Positions 35,601 through 45,600 of a DNA stretch of 63,524 nucleotides are shown here, in pieces. The stretch covers positions 1-63,524 of the forward strand of contig MU119498.1 in NCBI GenBank assembly GCA_014904845.1. Reading direction: 5' to 3'. The DNA comes from Acephala macrosclerotiorum. Taxonomy: Eukaryota; Ascomycota; Leotiomycetes; Helotiales; Mollisiaceae. The position numbers were made by a program, and so were the translations under genes. Within the stretch, counting starts at the first letter, position 1; every line of letters begins with the position of its first letter. Under the pieces are notes generated by a model. That model did no database searches. It was not told the DNA's origin and saw only the letters and a list, made by a program, of their open reading frames with translations.

Positions 35601-37162
35601 CTAGATTGCAACACCAGGCAAGAACACCCCACTAGTAGTATTCAAACTACTCATCTCAACCTCTCCCCCCGCACCCCTCTCACCGAACACCATAATCTGA
35701 TCATCGAATCCAATGCTCACAACTCCTCCACCACCCTCCGTGACTGGAACCGCTGTGTTTGTCCATCCAGGTGTGGTCCGACCAGTGGAGTTCGAAGGCA
35801 TAGCTGTTGCGAAGTTGAGGGTAGATGCTGAGCGTCCAACGAATTGATAGATGGAGTTATCGGTGCCGGTGTAGTAGGCTAGCAGAATGTCGGCGGTTGA
35901 GGTCCAGGAGAGGGTCAGAGAAGAGGTGGGCGAGAAGGAGGGTGACTGGAGGGTTGTGAGCATCGTTGCTGTATTCATCGTCAGCTAAATTCCCCGAAAT
36001 CGGAACGCAGGTGAGAGGAAGATTTACGAGGCATCCACATCCCATTCATATTCTCGACAGCAAACAACATATTCGTCGTCTGATCAACATAAATGACCTC
36101 GATATTCGACCCAAACGTCACGGCGGCGATACTGCTTCCCCTCACCGCCTTGCTACCCATCACTTGACCCGTCGAGGTCCATTTCCCGTCCTAGTAGGAG
36201 ACGGATGAAACGGCATAGTCGTCGGCGTGGTAGAAGACTCTCCAACCTTGATCAGGTCCCATGCCGAGGTACACTGCAGCTATACTAGAGTCAGGCGCCA
36301 TGGTAGGCAAGAGGTTGTTCGAGATCATGTCGTTGCTGATCATTTCGCATCTGGCAGGTGAGATGGAAGGACAGGAGAGGTTCATGGCCATGATACCTTC
36401 GTCCATGACGTAAAATAGTTGGTGGAAGATAGAGTTGAGGCCACTCATGCTTGCGAACGAGGTAGCTGATAATGAGAGATTCTGCGTCGGGAATTGATTC
36501 TTCGTGAGATCGAGTGGTTGGGGTGGTGAAAATGGAAGACTGTCGACATCGGGACTGATGCGGAGGTTGAGCGCATTGGTGCTGGGGTCTTGGAAGAAGA
36601 GTGCTGCTGTTTGTTGGGAGGAGTTGGCGAGAAGGAGTGTGGAGGCGGCGAGTCCAGCGAAAGGTGGGACGAAAGGTTTGGATGCTCCTGAGAGGACGGC
36701 AAGACCGATGATGACGCTGACGAGGAAAAGGACGATGGACGCACCGAGATAAGCGTAGAAGTGCTTTCTTCGAAGGCCGAATATTAGTTGTTCTGTAGTA
36801 CGGACTAGAGAGTTGATTGATGGTGCTTTGCTGCCGAAGCTGAAGGTGATGATGCTTTGTCTTATTCGAGGTGTGCGAGGAACGGCGCGAGGTGTCCGTG
36901 GGACTTTGAAGGTAAAGCTAGATTTGCTACTGCTCGTAGTGGATGGCGGGACCTTCTCGTCAACATAGGATCTATGTGATGGTGGTTTCGGCTTTTTGAA
37001 GGTAAAGCTAGATTTGCTACTGCTTGCCGTCAAAGGTGGCAACTTCTCATAAACATCCGGTGTCTGCGGTGGTGTCGGCGGCATCTTGATGTGTACGACT
37101 CGTATTGTTTGCATCAAAGCCGTTTCGACCCTGGGGGTCTTGGGCTCTGGAAGGTCGCCCAT
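35601..37162 (-). pseudogene. Type II membrane protein with lectin-like beta-propeller ectodomain, one nonsense codon
   Basis: Exon 1 runs from ATG 37,162 to 36,028. A 59 bp intron (36,027-35,969, GTAAAT..ATACAG, GCTGAC branch) is followed by exon 2 to TAG 35,601, giving 501 codons. Residues 1-135 are a cytosolic Pro/Ser/Thr-rich arm with a 30-residue internal duplication. Residues 136-158 form a hydrophobic helix after RRKHFYAYLG, so type II topology is expected. From about 170 on, repeated blade-like strands (SSIAAVYLGMGPDQGWRVFY, SIAAVTFGSNIEVIYVD, DILLAYYTGTDNSIYQFVG) resemble fungal fucose-specific lectins, which bind sugars on a beta-propeller. Family identity is moderate. Codon 324 (36,193-36,191) is TAG inside SVSY-stop-DGKWTS, where glutamine or tryptophan is expected, so the gene is a recent pseudogene or truncated. 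A start at MPPTPPQTP, 26 residues later with A at -3, is also plausible. Confidence 0.65.
36906..37024 (-). repeat. 90 bp in-frame duplication in the lectin-like gene
   Basis: A 29-base block is identical at 36,906-36,934 and 36,996-37,024, exactly 90 bp (30 codons) apart. It encodes SSSKSSFTFK twice, within repeats starting YEKLPPL and DEKVPPS. It sits in the cytosolic arm and could be a duplicated phosphorylation or binding site. Confidence 0.8.
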
Positions 37163-38441
37163 GGGAAGATCATGAAGGAGACAACGCAAGAAAGGAAGAC
37201 ATCAAGTATTCACAAACTAACATTTCGAGAGATCTTCAAGACGAAAGAACACGGAATGGGATAGATGGAAGCGGCTGGGGGATGGTATATACAGAAGTGG
37301 ACTGCATGGAGTTGAGGCTCGACTCGAGACGTGACATTAAGGTTAAAGTGCATGGTATTTGGAAGATGTTGCTCATGCTATATGAGACGACGTATGAATT
37401 AGTGGATTGTGTCGATCTGACAGAAGATTTTGACTTTAAATCAGACGCGCTGAAAGCAAACACTATGTTTTCCCAATTGAGTCGTAAACTTGAGGCTGTG
37501 CGAGTTTGATGCCGATTGAGATCAAGCTTCTAGCTATTGTTTAGGGATCTACCCACTGAGCAGTGCGATGATATCCTCCGTCGTGCTCAACTTGAAGCGC
37601 GGTGGTGATGATTCCAAGAATGAAGCTGGTGATACACAAGGGGGTGGATCATAGGCAGATATCATCGCAATCTCTGATGGAGCCTCAGATTTGAGCCGGA
37701 ATGAAGCCGCGATCTTGAGACTGAGATGAAAAGAAGATGGCGGGATGTCTCAGTGATGTCTGGGATGAAGCTGAAGCTAAGCGAGGCACTAATCTCTTTC
37801 AGGTGTGATCGTTTCATCACAGGAACACTATTCCTGTCAACCTTCCTACATTGATAAGATTGGCATCGCATATACCTCCACACAGTATGATATTCTTTGC
37901 GAGACTATAGAGCACAGGATAGATCGATGAATAGAATACCTGACTCGCATGTCTCTGGGTACCGCACACAACCGTCTTGGAGCTTAAGCTGCTCAACCAC
38001 CTGCTTACTAGTCCCTCATAACTGCCATCGTCGGCCGAAGGATGTTGCTTTGCGATGTCAATCGGATGGAGACAGATCACTTCTGTATGAAGCACTCGTT
38101 ATGAAGTCGAGGGCAGCAAGTTGAGACTCTCTATTCATTGAGGCAGCCATCGTCCACAATGGTTTGTGATCGCTCCGTGCTCGCGTTCGGACGTGGTCAT
38201 CTCTCATCCCAGACCTGAACCTCGTCGTCGATGCTCGAGACATTGCATAGCCGGTGGTATTAGGCCTTCCGTAAGAAAGTTTGTTGGGTATCCGTTGATG
38301 ATTCCTGGGTTGACGTACAGCATGCATACCATTTTTAAGTGCTGACAAGATGACCAAGTCGGTTAATGTTAAAAGATAAGCGGCCCCAGAGTTCTTCTTT
38401 CTCGACCGTCCTGTGATTTTGATCTTCCTATCGCATTGAAA
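37163..38441. other. Divergent intergenic region
   Basis: This lies between the minus-strand lectin-like gene and the plus-strand oxidoreductase, and no gene is supportable in it. It must hold both promoters. An AAAGATAAG sequence at about 38,373 fits a fungal GATA-factor site, about 65 bp before the oxidoreductase ATG. No clear TATA box is seen close to either start. Confidence 0.45.
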
Positions 38442-39970
38442 ATGTCGCCCATCACATCCGACGCCTTATCAAAGCTCAAGTCCGCGTTTCCAGACGTCGT
38501 GATTCTGACTCCGGAGTCGCCCGAGTATGAGGAGAGCGTGCAGCGGTGGTTCCCTACGGCCGAGCGTCGAGCAGTCAGTCATCTATTACCCCCATCAACT
38601 AACTCATCTCAAACTCATTGTTGCTCCCAGGGAGCAGTCATATACCCACGATTAGTAGGCGATGTAGCTGACATCCTGAGATTCTCTACCAACCACAAAA
38701 TCGACCTTGCAGTTTGCGGCGCCGGACACAACGGGAAAGGAAATTCCATCGAGAATGGCCTCATTATTGATCTTCGAAAAATGACTTCGGTGTCTGTGGA
38801 CCCAGCCAAGAAAACAATCACAAGCCAAGGTGCAGCTGTATGGAGTGATATCTATGCTGAAGCTGAGAAATACGGTCTTGCTGCTGTCGGAGGGGTCACA
38901 CATTCTGTTGGTGTCGGCGGCTTCACTATCAATGGTGGCTATAGCTGGCTGAATGGGGCGCATGGAATGGGGTGCGACAACCTTCTCGAAGCCGAAGTGG
39001 TGCTTGCTGATGGTCGGATCCTAAATTGCTCGGAGAAGGAGAATGAAGATTTGTTCTGGGCGATGAAAGGCGCGGGTTCAATGTTCGGCATTGTGACGAA
39101 GTTCGTGCTGAGAGGGCATGAGCAGAAGAACATGGTCTGGAAAGGGGAAATGGGGTTTCCCAGGTCTCAGCTCGGAAGCGTTTGTGATTTCATCAACATG
39201 ACTATGGGCGAGAAGAACAGTCATGGGAAAGCTGCTGTCCTCATGCTGTTGAGTGTGTTGCCAGGAAGTACAGAAGTAGGGATCATCTTAATTCCATGGT
39301 ACAATGGACACGAGGACGAAGCGAAGAAATTCTTCGCGCCTCTGTTGGATATGAAACCGATCTTCGACACGACGAAAATGATGCCTTTCTCCCAATCCGG
39401 AGTCACAGCTGGAGGAGCGATTGGGCGTGAGTGGCGGAAAGTGATAGTTGGGGGAAGCATCATGTCTCCTCTTGATTCTGTTTGGCTTGACTCTATCTTT
39501 GGGGATCTCGAGCATCTCATCAAGACTCTTCCAGATGCAGAGAAGTCGGTCATTGGGTTTGAATTCCATAATCCTACCACGACGCTGAAGATTGGTCAAA
39601 ACGAGACAGCATACCCAGATCGTGGAACTCATGGAACGATGTTCTTATCGCCGACTTGGACCAAGGAGGAGAACGATGGGTTCTGTAGGAAGTGGTGTGT
39701 GAAGGCGGACGAGGAGATGATGAAGGAGTTTCGCAGGAGGCAAGGTGAAGAAGGCGTGGATGAGACCACGAGAACAAGTTCTGGACGGTATCCGAATTAT
39801 GATTGTAAGTTTTGTTTGATCTTTCAGAATCGTATCGCTAACATACTTTAGACCTGGGCTTAAGTCCGAAGGAGATGTACGGAATCAATTATGAGAGGAT
39901 TTTGAGCTTGAAGAAGAAGTATGATCCTGGGAATGTCTTCAGGGAGTATGTGAACCTGTTTGCGGCTTGA
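38442..39970 (+). CDS. FAD-dependent oxidoreductase, berberine-bridge-enzyme type, 474 aa
   Basis: Enzymes of this family use FAD to oxidise alcohols, sugars or secondary metabolites with oxygen. Three exons are inferred: 38,442-38,573, 38,631-39,804 and 39,852-39,970. Intron 1 (57 bp, GTCAGT..CCCAG, CTAAC branch) is in frame and free of stops, so an unspliced reading adds 19 residues that break the conserved RA-GAVIYP junction. Intron 2 (47 bp, GTAAGT..TTTAG) restores the C-terminal NYDYLGLSPKEMYG. The FAD-binding part is about residues 45-225: CGAGHNGKG gives His77 as the expected covalent flavin attachment, and GGVTHSVGVGGFTINGGYSW (131-150) is the flavin loop. The second attachment Cys of plant bicovalent enzymes is absent (VTHS instead), so single attachment is likely. 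The C-terminal BBE segment (431-474) ends KKKYDPGNVFREYVNLF. No signal peptide. The substrate is unknown and no biosynthetic cluster surrounds it. Confidence 0.9.
38574..38630 (+). other. Intron 1 of the oxidoreductase (stop-free, multiple of three)
   Basis: The 57 bp segment begins GTCAGT, ends CTCCCAG and has CTAAC about 25 bp before its end. Removing it gives codons CGA GCA then GGA GCA GTC, which reads RA-GAV as expected for the family. Because it is open, a gene caller could easily keep it as coding. Confidence 0.85.
39805..39851 (+). other. Intron 2 of the oxidoreductase
   Basis: The 47 bp segment has GTAAGT at the start and CTTTAG at the end, with CGCTAAC as branch site. Splicing joins NYD to YLGLSPKEMYG and carries the frame to TGA at 39,968. 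Without splicing the frame ends in a stop at the intron's own TAG. Confidence 0.9.
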
Positions 39971-40815
39971 ACGGTGTTGCCAAGAGCTTGTCCAGGAGGC
40001 TAGATGAATTTGTGAGATATCTTTGGTAGGAAGCGCTGGAGGGAGCACTGCTAGGCAGAAAAATTTCAAGATAGGAACACTTTATACTTTGAGGAACAAA
40101 GACATACCGTGGTATAACGATCAGACATGAGCAGGCAAGAAGGTCGAGGCAACCTTAGAAGGTGGGATATCGAGAGGTGGCTCACACGTGACATTGACAT
40201 AGCAATACCTTCCAATAAATTCTCATGCTCTAGATTTTTCTCCTTTTTGCTGTTATTATCAACTCACCCACAGAAGATGCTTCAAGTTCTGTAAATCGTC
40301 TTCACTTCAGTAACAAATGGTCTCCTACAGGTGACGGCTGCCCTCCACGCAATCCTTCGCGTCCCAAGTGGGTCTGCTTAGCATGGAAGGACCAATTGCA
40401 TCGCCGCTGCCCCTAACCTCTAACAAAACAAAGGAAGGATCCTCAAGCTTCTCTAAATACGAAGGTGGCAGTGGATCTCCTACTCGCGCTGAGATTTCGC
40501 CTCTCTCCTCAATTTCCTTTGTTTTCTCCTTCTCCATACCACGAACATCACTCGAATCCCCTCGCAAGCACACACACAGAAACGCATTGCACGCATACGG
40601 TCTCTTCCGAAGTTGCGATACAACACAAGACCTCTCGATCCCGGCGAAAACGCAACCCCTGAGCACCCACACAACCAACGAGCACTCTCCTTCCGCGCCG
40701 CATCCGCAGATTTCCTGCATCACGTACGAGAATTCGGAGAATACAATCGTTCCAGAAGGACAAGAACATCAGATTTGCCGGAAAAAGGAATCCAGATCGT
40801 GATCCCGCCTTCACC
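39971..40815. other. Intergenic: oxidoreductase 3' end and promoter of the secreted-protein gene
   Basis: An AATAAA at about 40,214 could serve polyadenylation of the oxidoreductase. From about 40,500 the plus strand is rich in C and T runs and CACA blocks, typical of fungal promoters and leaders. ORFs in this stretch look like chance. Confidence 0.45.
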
Positions 40816-41259
40816 ATGCAGCCGCAGCAGATCCTCCTATCGATTCTCCTCCTTACACCAACCATATTCGCGGAAGCTATCCATGAGCCGGATTATAGTC
40901 CTCATGCCGATACCGAGGATTTAGAGTTAGGATCTGTGGAGCTAGAAGATCGACAGGTTGCTGCTGGTGGTGGTGTAGCTGCTACCACACTCGCAGCCTC
41001 GCAATACCCGACGACATCTACAGCCGGAAGTCTGTTCACAAGTGATGGTACTACGAGTGCGACTTGGAAGTTGTTTACGCAAACTTTTGCAACTACGGCT
41101 CTTGGATCCTGGGACTTGGGTCCTACCCCGGGAGTTGGGACGATTGGATTGGGAACGATACAGGGGACGGTCGGGAAGGTGAAGACGAAGAGAGCGATTG
41201 AAACGCCTATCCCAGTTCTGCAGAGAGACAGCAATATAATACCCGGAGAGATGGTTTGA
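40816..41259 (+). CDS. Small secreted protein, 147 aa, cysteine-free
   Basis: ATG 40,816 has a good context (TTCACC before ATG) and the frame runs to TGA 41,257-41,259 without introns. Residues 1-19 form a signal peptide (MQPQQILLSILLLTPTIFA), followed by an acidic pro-like segment ending LEDR at 46. The body has a Ser/Thr-rich stretch, then TWKLFTQTFATTALGSWDLG and PTPGVGTIGLGTIQGTVG. Segments of the type 'TQTF....PGxGTIGLGTI' occur in unnamed small secreted proteins of filamentous ascomycetes; I know no function for them. KR at 125-126 is a possible Kex2-type cleavage site that would free a 21-residue C-terminal peptide. With no cysteines it does not look like a typical disulfide-stabilised effector. 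Wall association is a guess. Confidence 0.7.
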   Translation: MQPQQILLSILLLTPTIFAEAIHEPDYSPHADTEDLELGSVELEDRQVAAGGGVAATTLAASQYPTTSTAGSLFTSDGTTSATWKLFTQTFATTALGSWDLGPTPGVGTIGLGTIQGTVGKVKTKRAIETPIPVLQRDSNIIPGEMV

Positions 41260-41761
41260 GCATGCGTGGAGTGGACATAGTGGATGAGGAGTAGCAGGGG
41301 TTGGACACATTTTGGCATTTCAGCGGAATATATCTATCGGCAGCAGCACATTTCGGAAGCGACATTGAATCGAAAAACAAGCTTGGAGACATTGTATAAA
41401 TCAATTCCCGAGAAACGAGGAGGATATACCATTAGAACGCGTTATTTAATGGACATTAGCGCAGCATTATCAGGCGTTCGTGTATCTGTTTGGGGCTGGA
41501 TTGTGTATGTTATAGAGGAGGACATCCACATAATGAATTGGTCACAACATGCAGGATTGATTCTTAGGTATTGGTATTGGTGGGGATTCCCACATGGCAG
41601 TCGACTACAAAGCGCAAGTGCAGCGGTCTGTCGTCTGTTCCTCTCTTGTTCCAATGCTTGTTTAGGCCTTCAGTGTCTACTTTTATTTTCGTCAATGTGC
41701 TTCAAGGAGTGATGAGAACATATTTATATTGAAGCTAAATTTACAGGTAATCGACATCATA
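41260..41761. other. Intergenic stretch, no gene seen
   Basis: One open frame (41,284-41,712) exists but has no start context, domain or sensible composition. The AT content rises toward its end. It probably holds the 3' end of the secreted-protein gene and the lost promoter of the ankyrin gene. Confidence 0.45.
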
Positions 41762-42639
41762 ATGTCCCTCTCCCATTTCCACCGCAACTCCAATAGAGTC
41801 CACCTCGACACAATTCCTCCATTCCCCTCAAAGTCCCGCCTGTCACTTCTCAAAGCGGCAGCCACATATCAACCCTCTCGAATCCGGCATCTCTGCTAAT
41901 CTAAGCTCGAACCATCCCGATGATCCCGACAACAGCCATCTTGCTTCCAAGCCAGAATCAGAGTATATATCCAGCGCCCTCGCAGCGTTGATGCACGCAT
42001 GTCGTGGCGGCCATTTTGAAGGTGCTCAATTGTTACTCTCATGACGCTGGCACCCAAGAACTGTCCATTCCCGACCATACAGTGCTGTGGCATGTTGTGT
42101 AACTTATTTACACAGGGAGCGAAATTTGATTTCAAAGAGGACAATACCTTCGAGAAGGCGGACCTCTATGCCCTTGCGTTTTCTCTGGAATAGAAGGCTG
42201 GGCAAGGGAATGTGATTGATCTTTTGATGAAAGAGGGACTGGATACTGATGAAAAGGAGTGCTATTGTCAGACACCACTTTTCAACCCCGTGCATCAAGC
42301 AAAGGAGGCCTTAGTCGAGCCTCTTTGTTTCGAAAGAGGAGCAGACACTGATTTGAATACCGATGAGGCCCCAAGATGTCAGACTCCGGATATTGGGTTC
42401 AGTTTTTTTAACATGTGCTGCATTCCACGGAAACGTGAAGATGGTGAGGCTGTTGTTTGAGAGGGGTGCAAAAGTGAATGCCAAGGGAGAGGTGTCCGGC
42501 TCTCCAGAGTGCTTTTGTGGTTGCAAAGGGTGAGATGGTGTGATTGCTGCGTGAGAAAGGAGGTCGCAGAGCGCCGGAGGAGAGGAGGAGGTCGCAGGCG
42601 TTGCGCAGTACTGCGAGAAATGGAAAGGAAGAGTTCTAA
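41762..42639 (+). pseudogene. Ankyrin-repeat protein, shattered
   Basis: Ankyrin repeats are protein-binding helix pairs. A start (MSLSHFHRNSNRVHLD) at 41,762 ends in a stop at about 41,897. Later blocks in shifting frames read ALMHACRGGHFEGAQLLLS, GQGNVIDLLMKEGLDTDEK, ALVEPLCFERGADTDLNTDE, FHGNVKMVRLLFERGAKVNA and VAKGEMV-stop-LLREKGGRR. Each shows the ankyrin pattern of a G-H/N turn, LLL helix and GAD/GAK loop. At least four frame changes and several stops separate them; one TAG (after AFSLE) and one TGA (after GEMV) fit single C-to-T or G-to-A changes. The last frame ends at TAA 42,637-42,639, under 100 bp from the AT-rich border. The copy is beyond repair by splicing. Confidence 0.75.
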
Positions 42640-45600
42640 AATTGTGATTAAAAAAGAGAGTTTTAAATTGAAGTCAGAAATAAAAAGTATTAACGCTTAT
42701 ATTAACGACTATTGTTACTAGACCAAAAAATTATATTGAAATATTTATTATTATAAAGTTTATAAAATTTTATTTAAATTTTTTTTTTTAAAAAAAAAAA
42801 AATTATTAATTAATAATTAATTATTAAAAATAATTATAAAATTCAATTATTATATAAATTAATTAAATTTAAATATTCATAATTAAAAAAAAAATTGTAT
42901 AAAAATTATATATATATATATATAAATTAAAGTTTTAAAATTTTAAAATAATTTTTTTTTAAATTTAATTTTTAATTTTTATTTTAAAAATTTAAATTTA
43001 TTATAAATTTAATATTATTTTAATTTTTTTTTAATTTTTTTATATTAATATTAAAAAAAAAAAAATTCGTTTTAAAAAAATAATTTATTTATCAATTTAT
43101 AAACGAATTAATAAATAAATAATTTTTTTTTATTTAATATATATTTTATTTTATAAATTCCATAAAAACGTTTTTATAAAAAATTACAAAATTTTCAATT
43201 TTAATAATTTTTTTATTTCAAATTTCAAATTTCAAATTTTTAATTTAAACGTTTTATAAATATTTAAAATTAAAATAATTTTATTAAAATAATAATTTTA
43301 AATTTTAATAAATAATAAATATTAATAAATTAATAAATTTTTTAATATTTAAAATAAAATCGTATTATTATTTAATATAATATAAAATAAAAAAAATCGA
43401 TTTTTATTCGTAAAAAACTTTTAAATCTCGAAATTATTTTTATTCGTTTATTAATAATCGAGAATTTATTTTAATTTTTGAATTTAGAAATAAAATATTA
43501 CGATTTAAAAATAAATTAAAATATTGATTTAATTTAATTTAATTTTTATATTTGTTTTTATAAAATATATTAAATTAGAATTAAAAAGTTTAATTAAATT
43601 AAAATTTATAAAATATAAAAATAAAAAATATTATATTTTAATTTCGATCGAAAATAATTAATTTAAAATATTTAAAAAAAAAATTAAAATATTTCAAATT
43701 ATAAAATTTAAAAATACTAAGAATTTTAATTATTAAAATATTATAATTTATAATTCGATAGTTTTTTTATTAAAATTATTTTAATTGTTTAATTTATTAT
43801 AATTTTTTTTAGTTTTATTAATTATATTTTTAATATATGTTTTAATAAAAATCATTATAATTTTAAAATTTATTTAAATTAATTTCACGATTTAAATATA
43901 TTTATTTCGTATTTTTAATATAATAAATTCAATAATATTTATTATTATTATGAATATAATAATAAAAATTTTTTTTATAATTTTTTTTTTATATATTATT
44001 TTATAAAATTATTTTAATATTATATTAATATTTTATAAATTAATATATCGAGTTTATTATTTTTAATGATTTTAATATTAAATATTATAAATATATTATT
44101 CGAAAATTTAAAATTATAAAAAATAAAAATAAAAAATAAAAATAAAAATATAAATAATAATTTAATTTTTTAATATAAAAATAAAAATAAAAATAATAAT
44201 AAAATTATTAATATTATTATTAATATTATTATTATATTTTTTCTAATTTTTTTTTATTTATTTTAAATAAATAAATTAATTTTTTTTATTATTTTTCTAA
44301 AATCGTTTTATTATATTTTTAAATTAACGATTTAAAATTATTAAATATTAAAATATTTAATAATTAAAAATTTTATTTATACGTTTTTAAATTTTTTAAT
44401 TTTTATTTATAAAATTTTTATTTTTACGATTTTTATTTTTAAATTTTTTTTTTCGTATTTTTCGTTTTTATAATATTTATTATTAATATTTCATATTAAT
44501 TTATTATTTTTATAATTTTTTATTTTTATTTTTTCGAATTTATTTTCGATTTTTTAATTTTAATTTAATTAAAAATTCAATAATAATTAAATTGATTTAT
44601 TATATTTTATTTAAAAATTTAAAATTTAAAATTTTTAAATTAAAAATTATTTTTTAAAATTATTAAATTTTATTTTAATTTAATTATTTATTTAAAATTT
44701 TTTTTAAAATTTTTTTTAAAATTATAATTAATTAATATTTATATAAAAAATTACGAATTATATAATTAATATATTCGAAAAATATAATATTTAAATATTT
44801 TTAAAATTAAAAAAAAAAAATTTTATTCGTATAATTTTTTTTTTTTTTTTTTTTTAAATATTTATATAATTTATAATATAAATTTAATATATTTTTTAAA
44901 ATTATTATCGATTTATAATTTGATTTTAATAATTAAATTATATAAAAAATTTTATTTCGTAATAATTAAAAATTTTGAAAATTTTTTATATATTATTATA
45001 ATAAATATAATATTTTAATCGAATTAAATTAATTTTTTAATAATAAATAAATATTAAAATATACGATTTCGATAAATTCAAAAAATAAATAAATAAATAT
45101 TTAATATATTTATTAAATTATTAAAATTATAAATATATATTTTTAAAAAATTTTTATTTTTATTTTTTTTATTTTTATAATTTATTATTACGCGATTTTT
45201 AATACGTTTAATAATATTAATTTCGAAATAATATATATATATATATATTTAATAATAATAAGTTTCGAATTTCAAAATATTTTATATTAAATTTATTATA
45301 TTATTATTATTTAATTTTATCGAATTTCGATAAAATTTTTTATTTAAAATATTTAATTATAATATTTAATTAATATTGTTTTTATATTATTTTATACGTA
45401 ATATATTATTTTTTAATTATATATTTTATATATTCGTATTAAAATTTAATTTAAATATAATCGTATATAATTTACGTATTAATTTATATTAAAATAAATA
45501 AAATAATAATAAAATTTTCACGTTTTAATAAAAATATATAATATATTTTTAAATATAATATTATTTTTTATAAAAATTTATTATTATTATTATTATTATT

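Noticed and set aside
36191..36193. TAG in the lectin-like gene as an intron acceptor
   Set aside because: The protein on both sides reads continuously (VSSVSY then DGKWTSTG) and no plausible donor lies upstream that keeps the frame.
31054..36193. TAG read as an amino acid (code reassignment)
   Set aside because: The same genes also carry frameshifts, TGA stops and altered tails, and the lectin-like frame itself appears to end at TAG 35,601. RIP-type change explains the excess better.
38436..39851. Oxidoreductase as one uninterrupted frame starting at TTG 38,436
   Set aside because: The start is not ATG, 19 extra residues disrupt the conserved RA-GAVIYP junction, and the frame ends inside intron 2. 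The three-exon model fixes all three problems.
40368..40802. A 144-codon frame upstream of the secreted protein
   Set aside because: The composition is Ser/Thr/Pro from C+T-rich promoter DNA, and it overlaps open frames on both strands. It is best read as promoter and leader.
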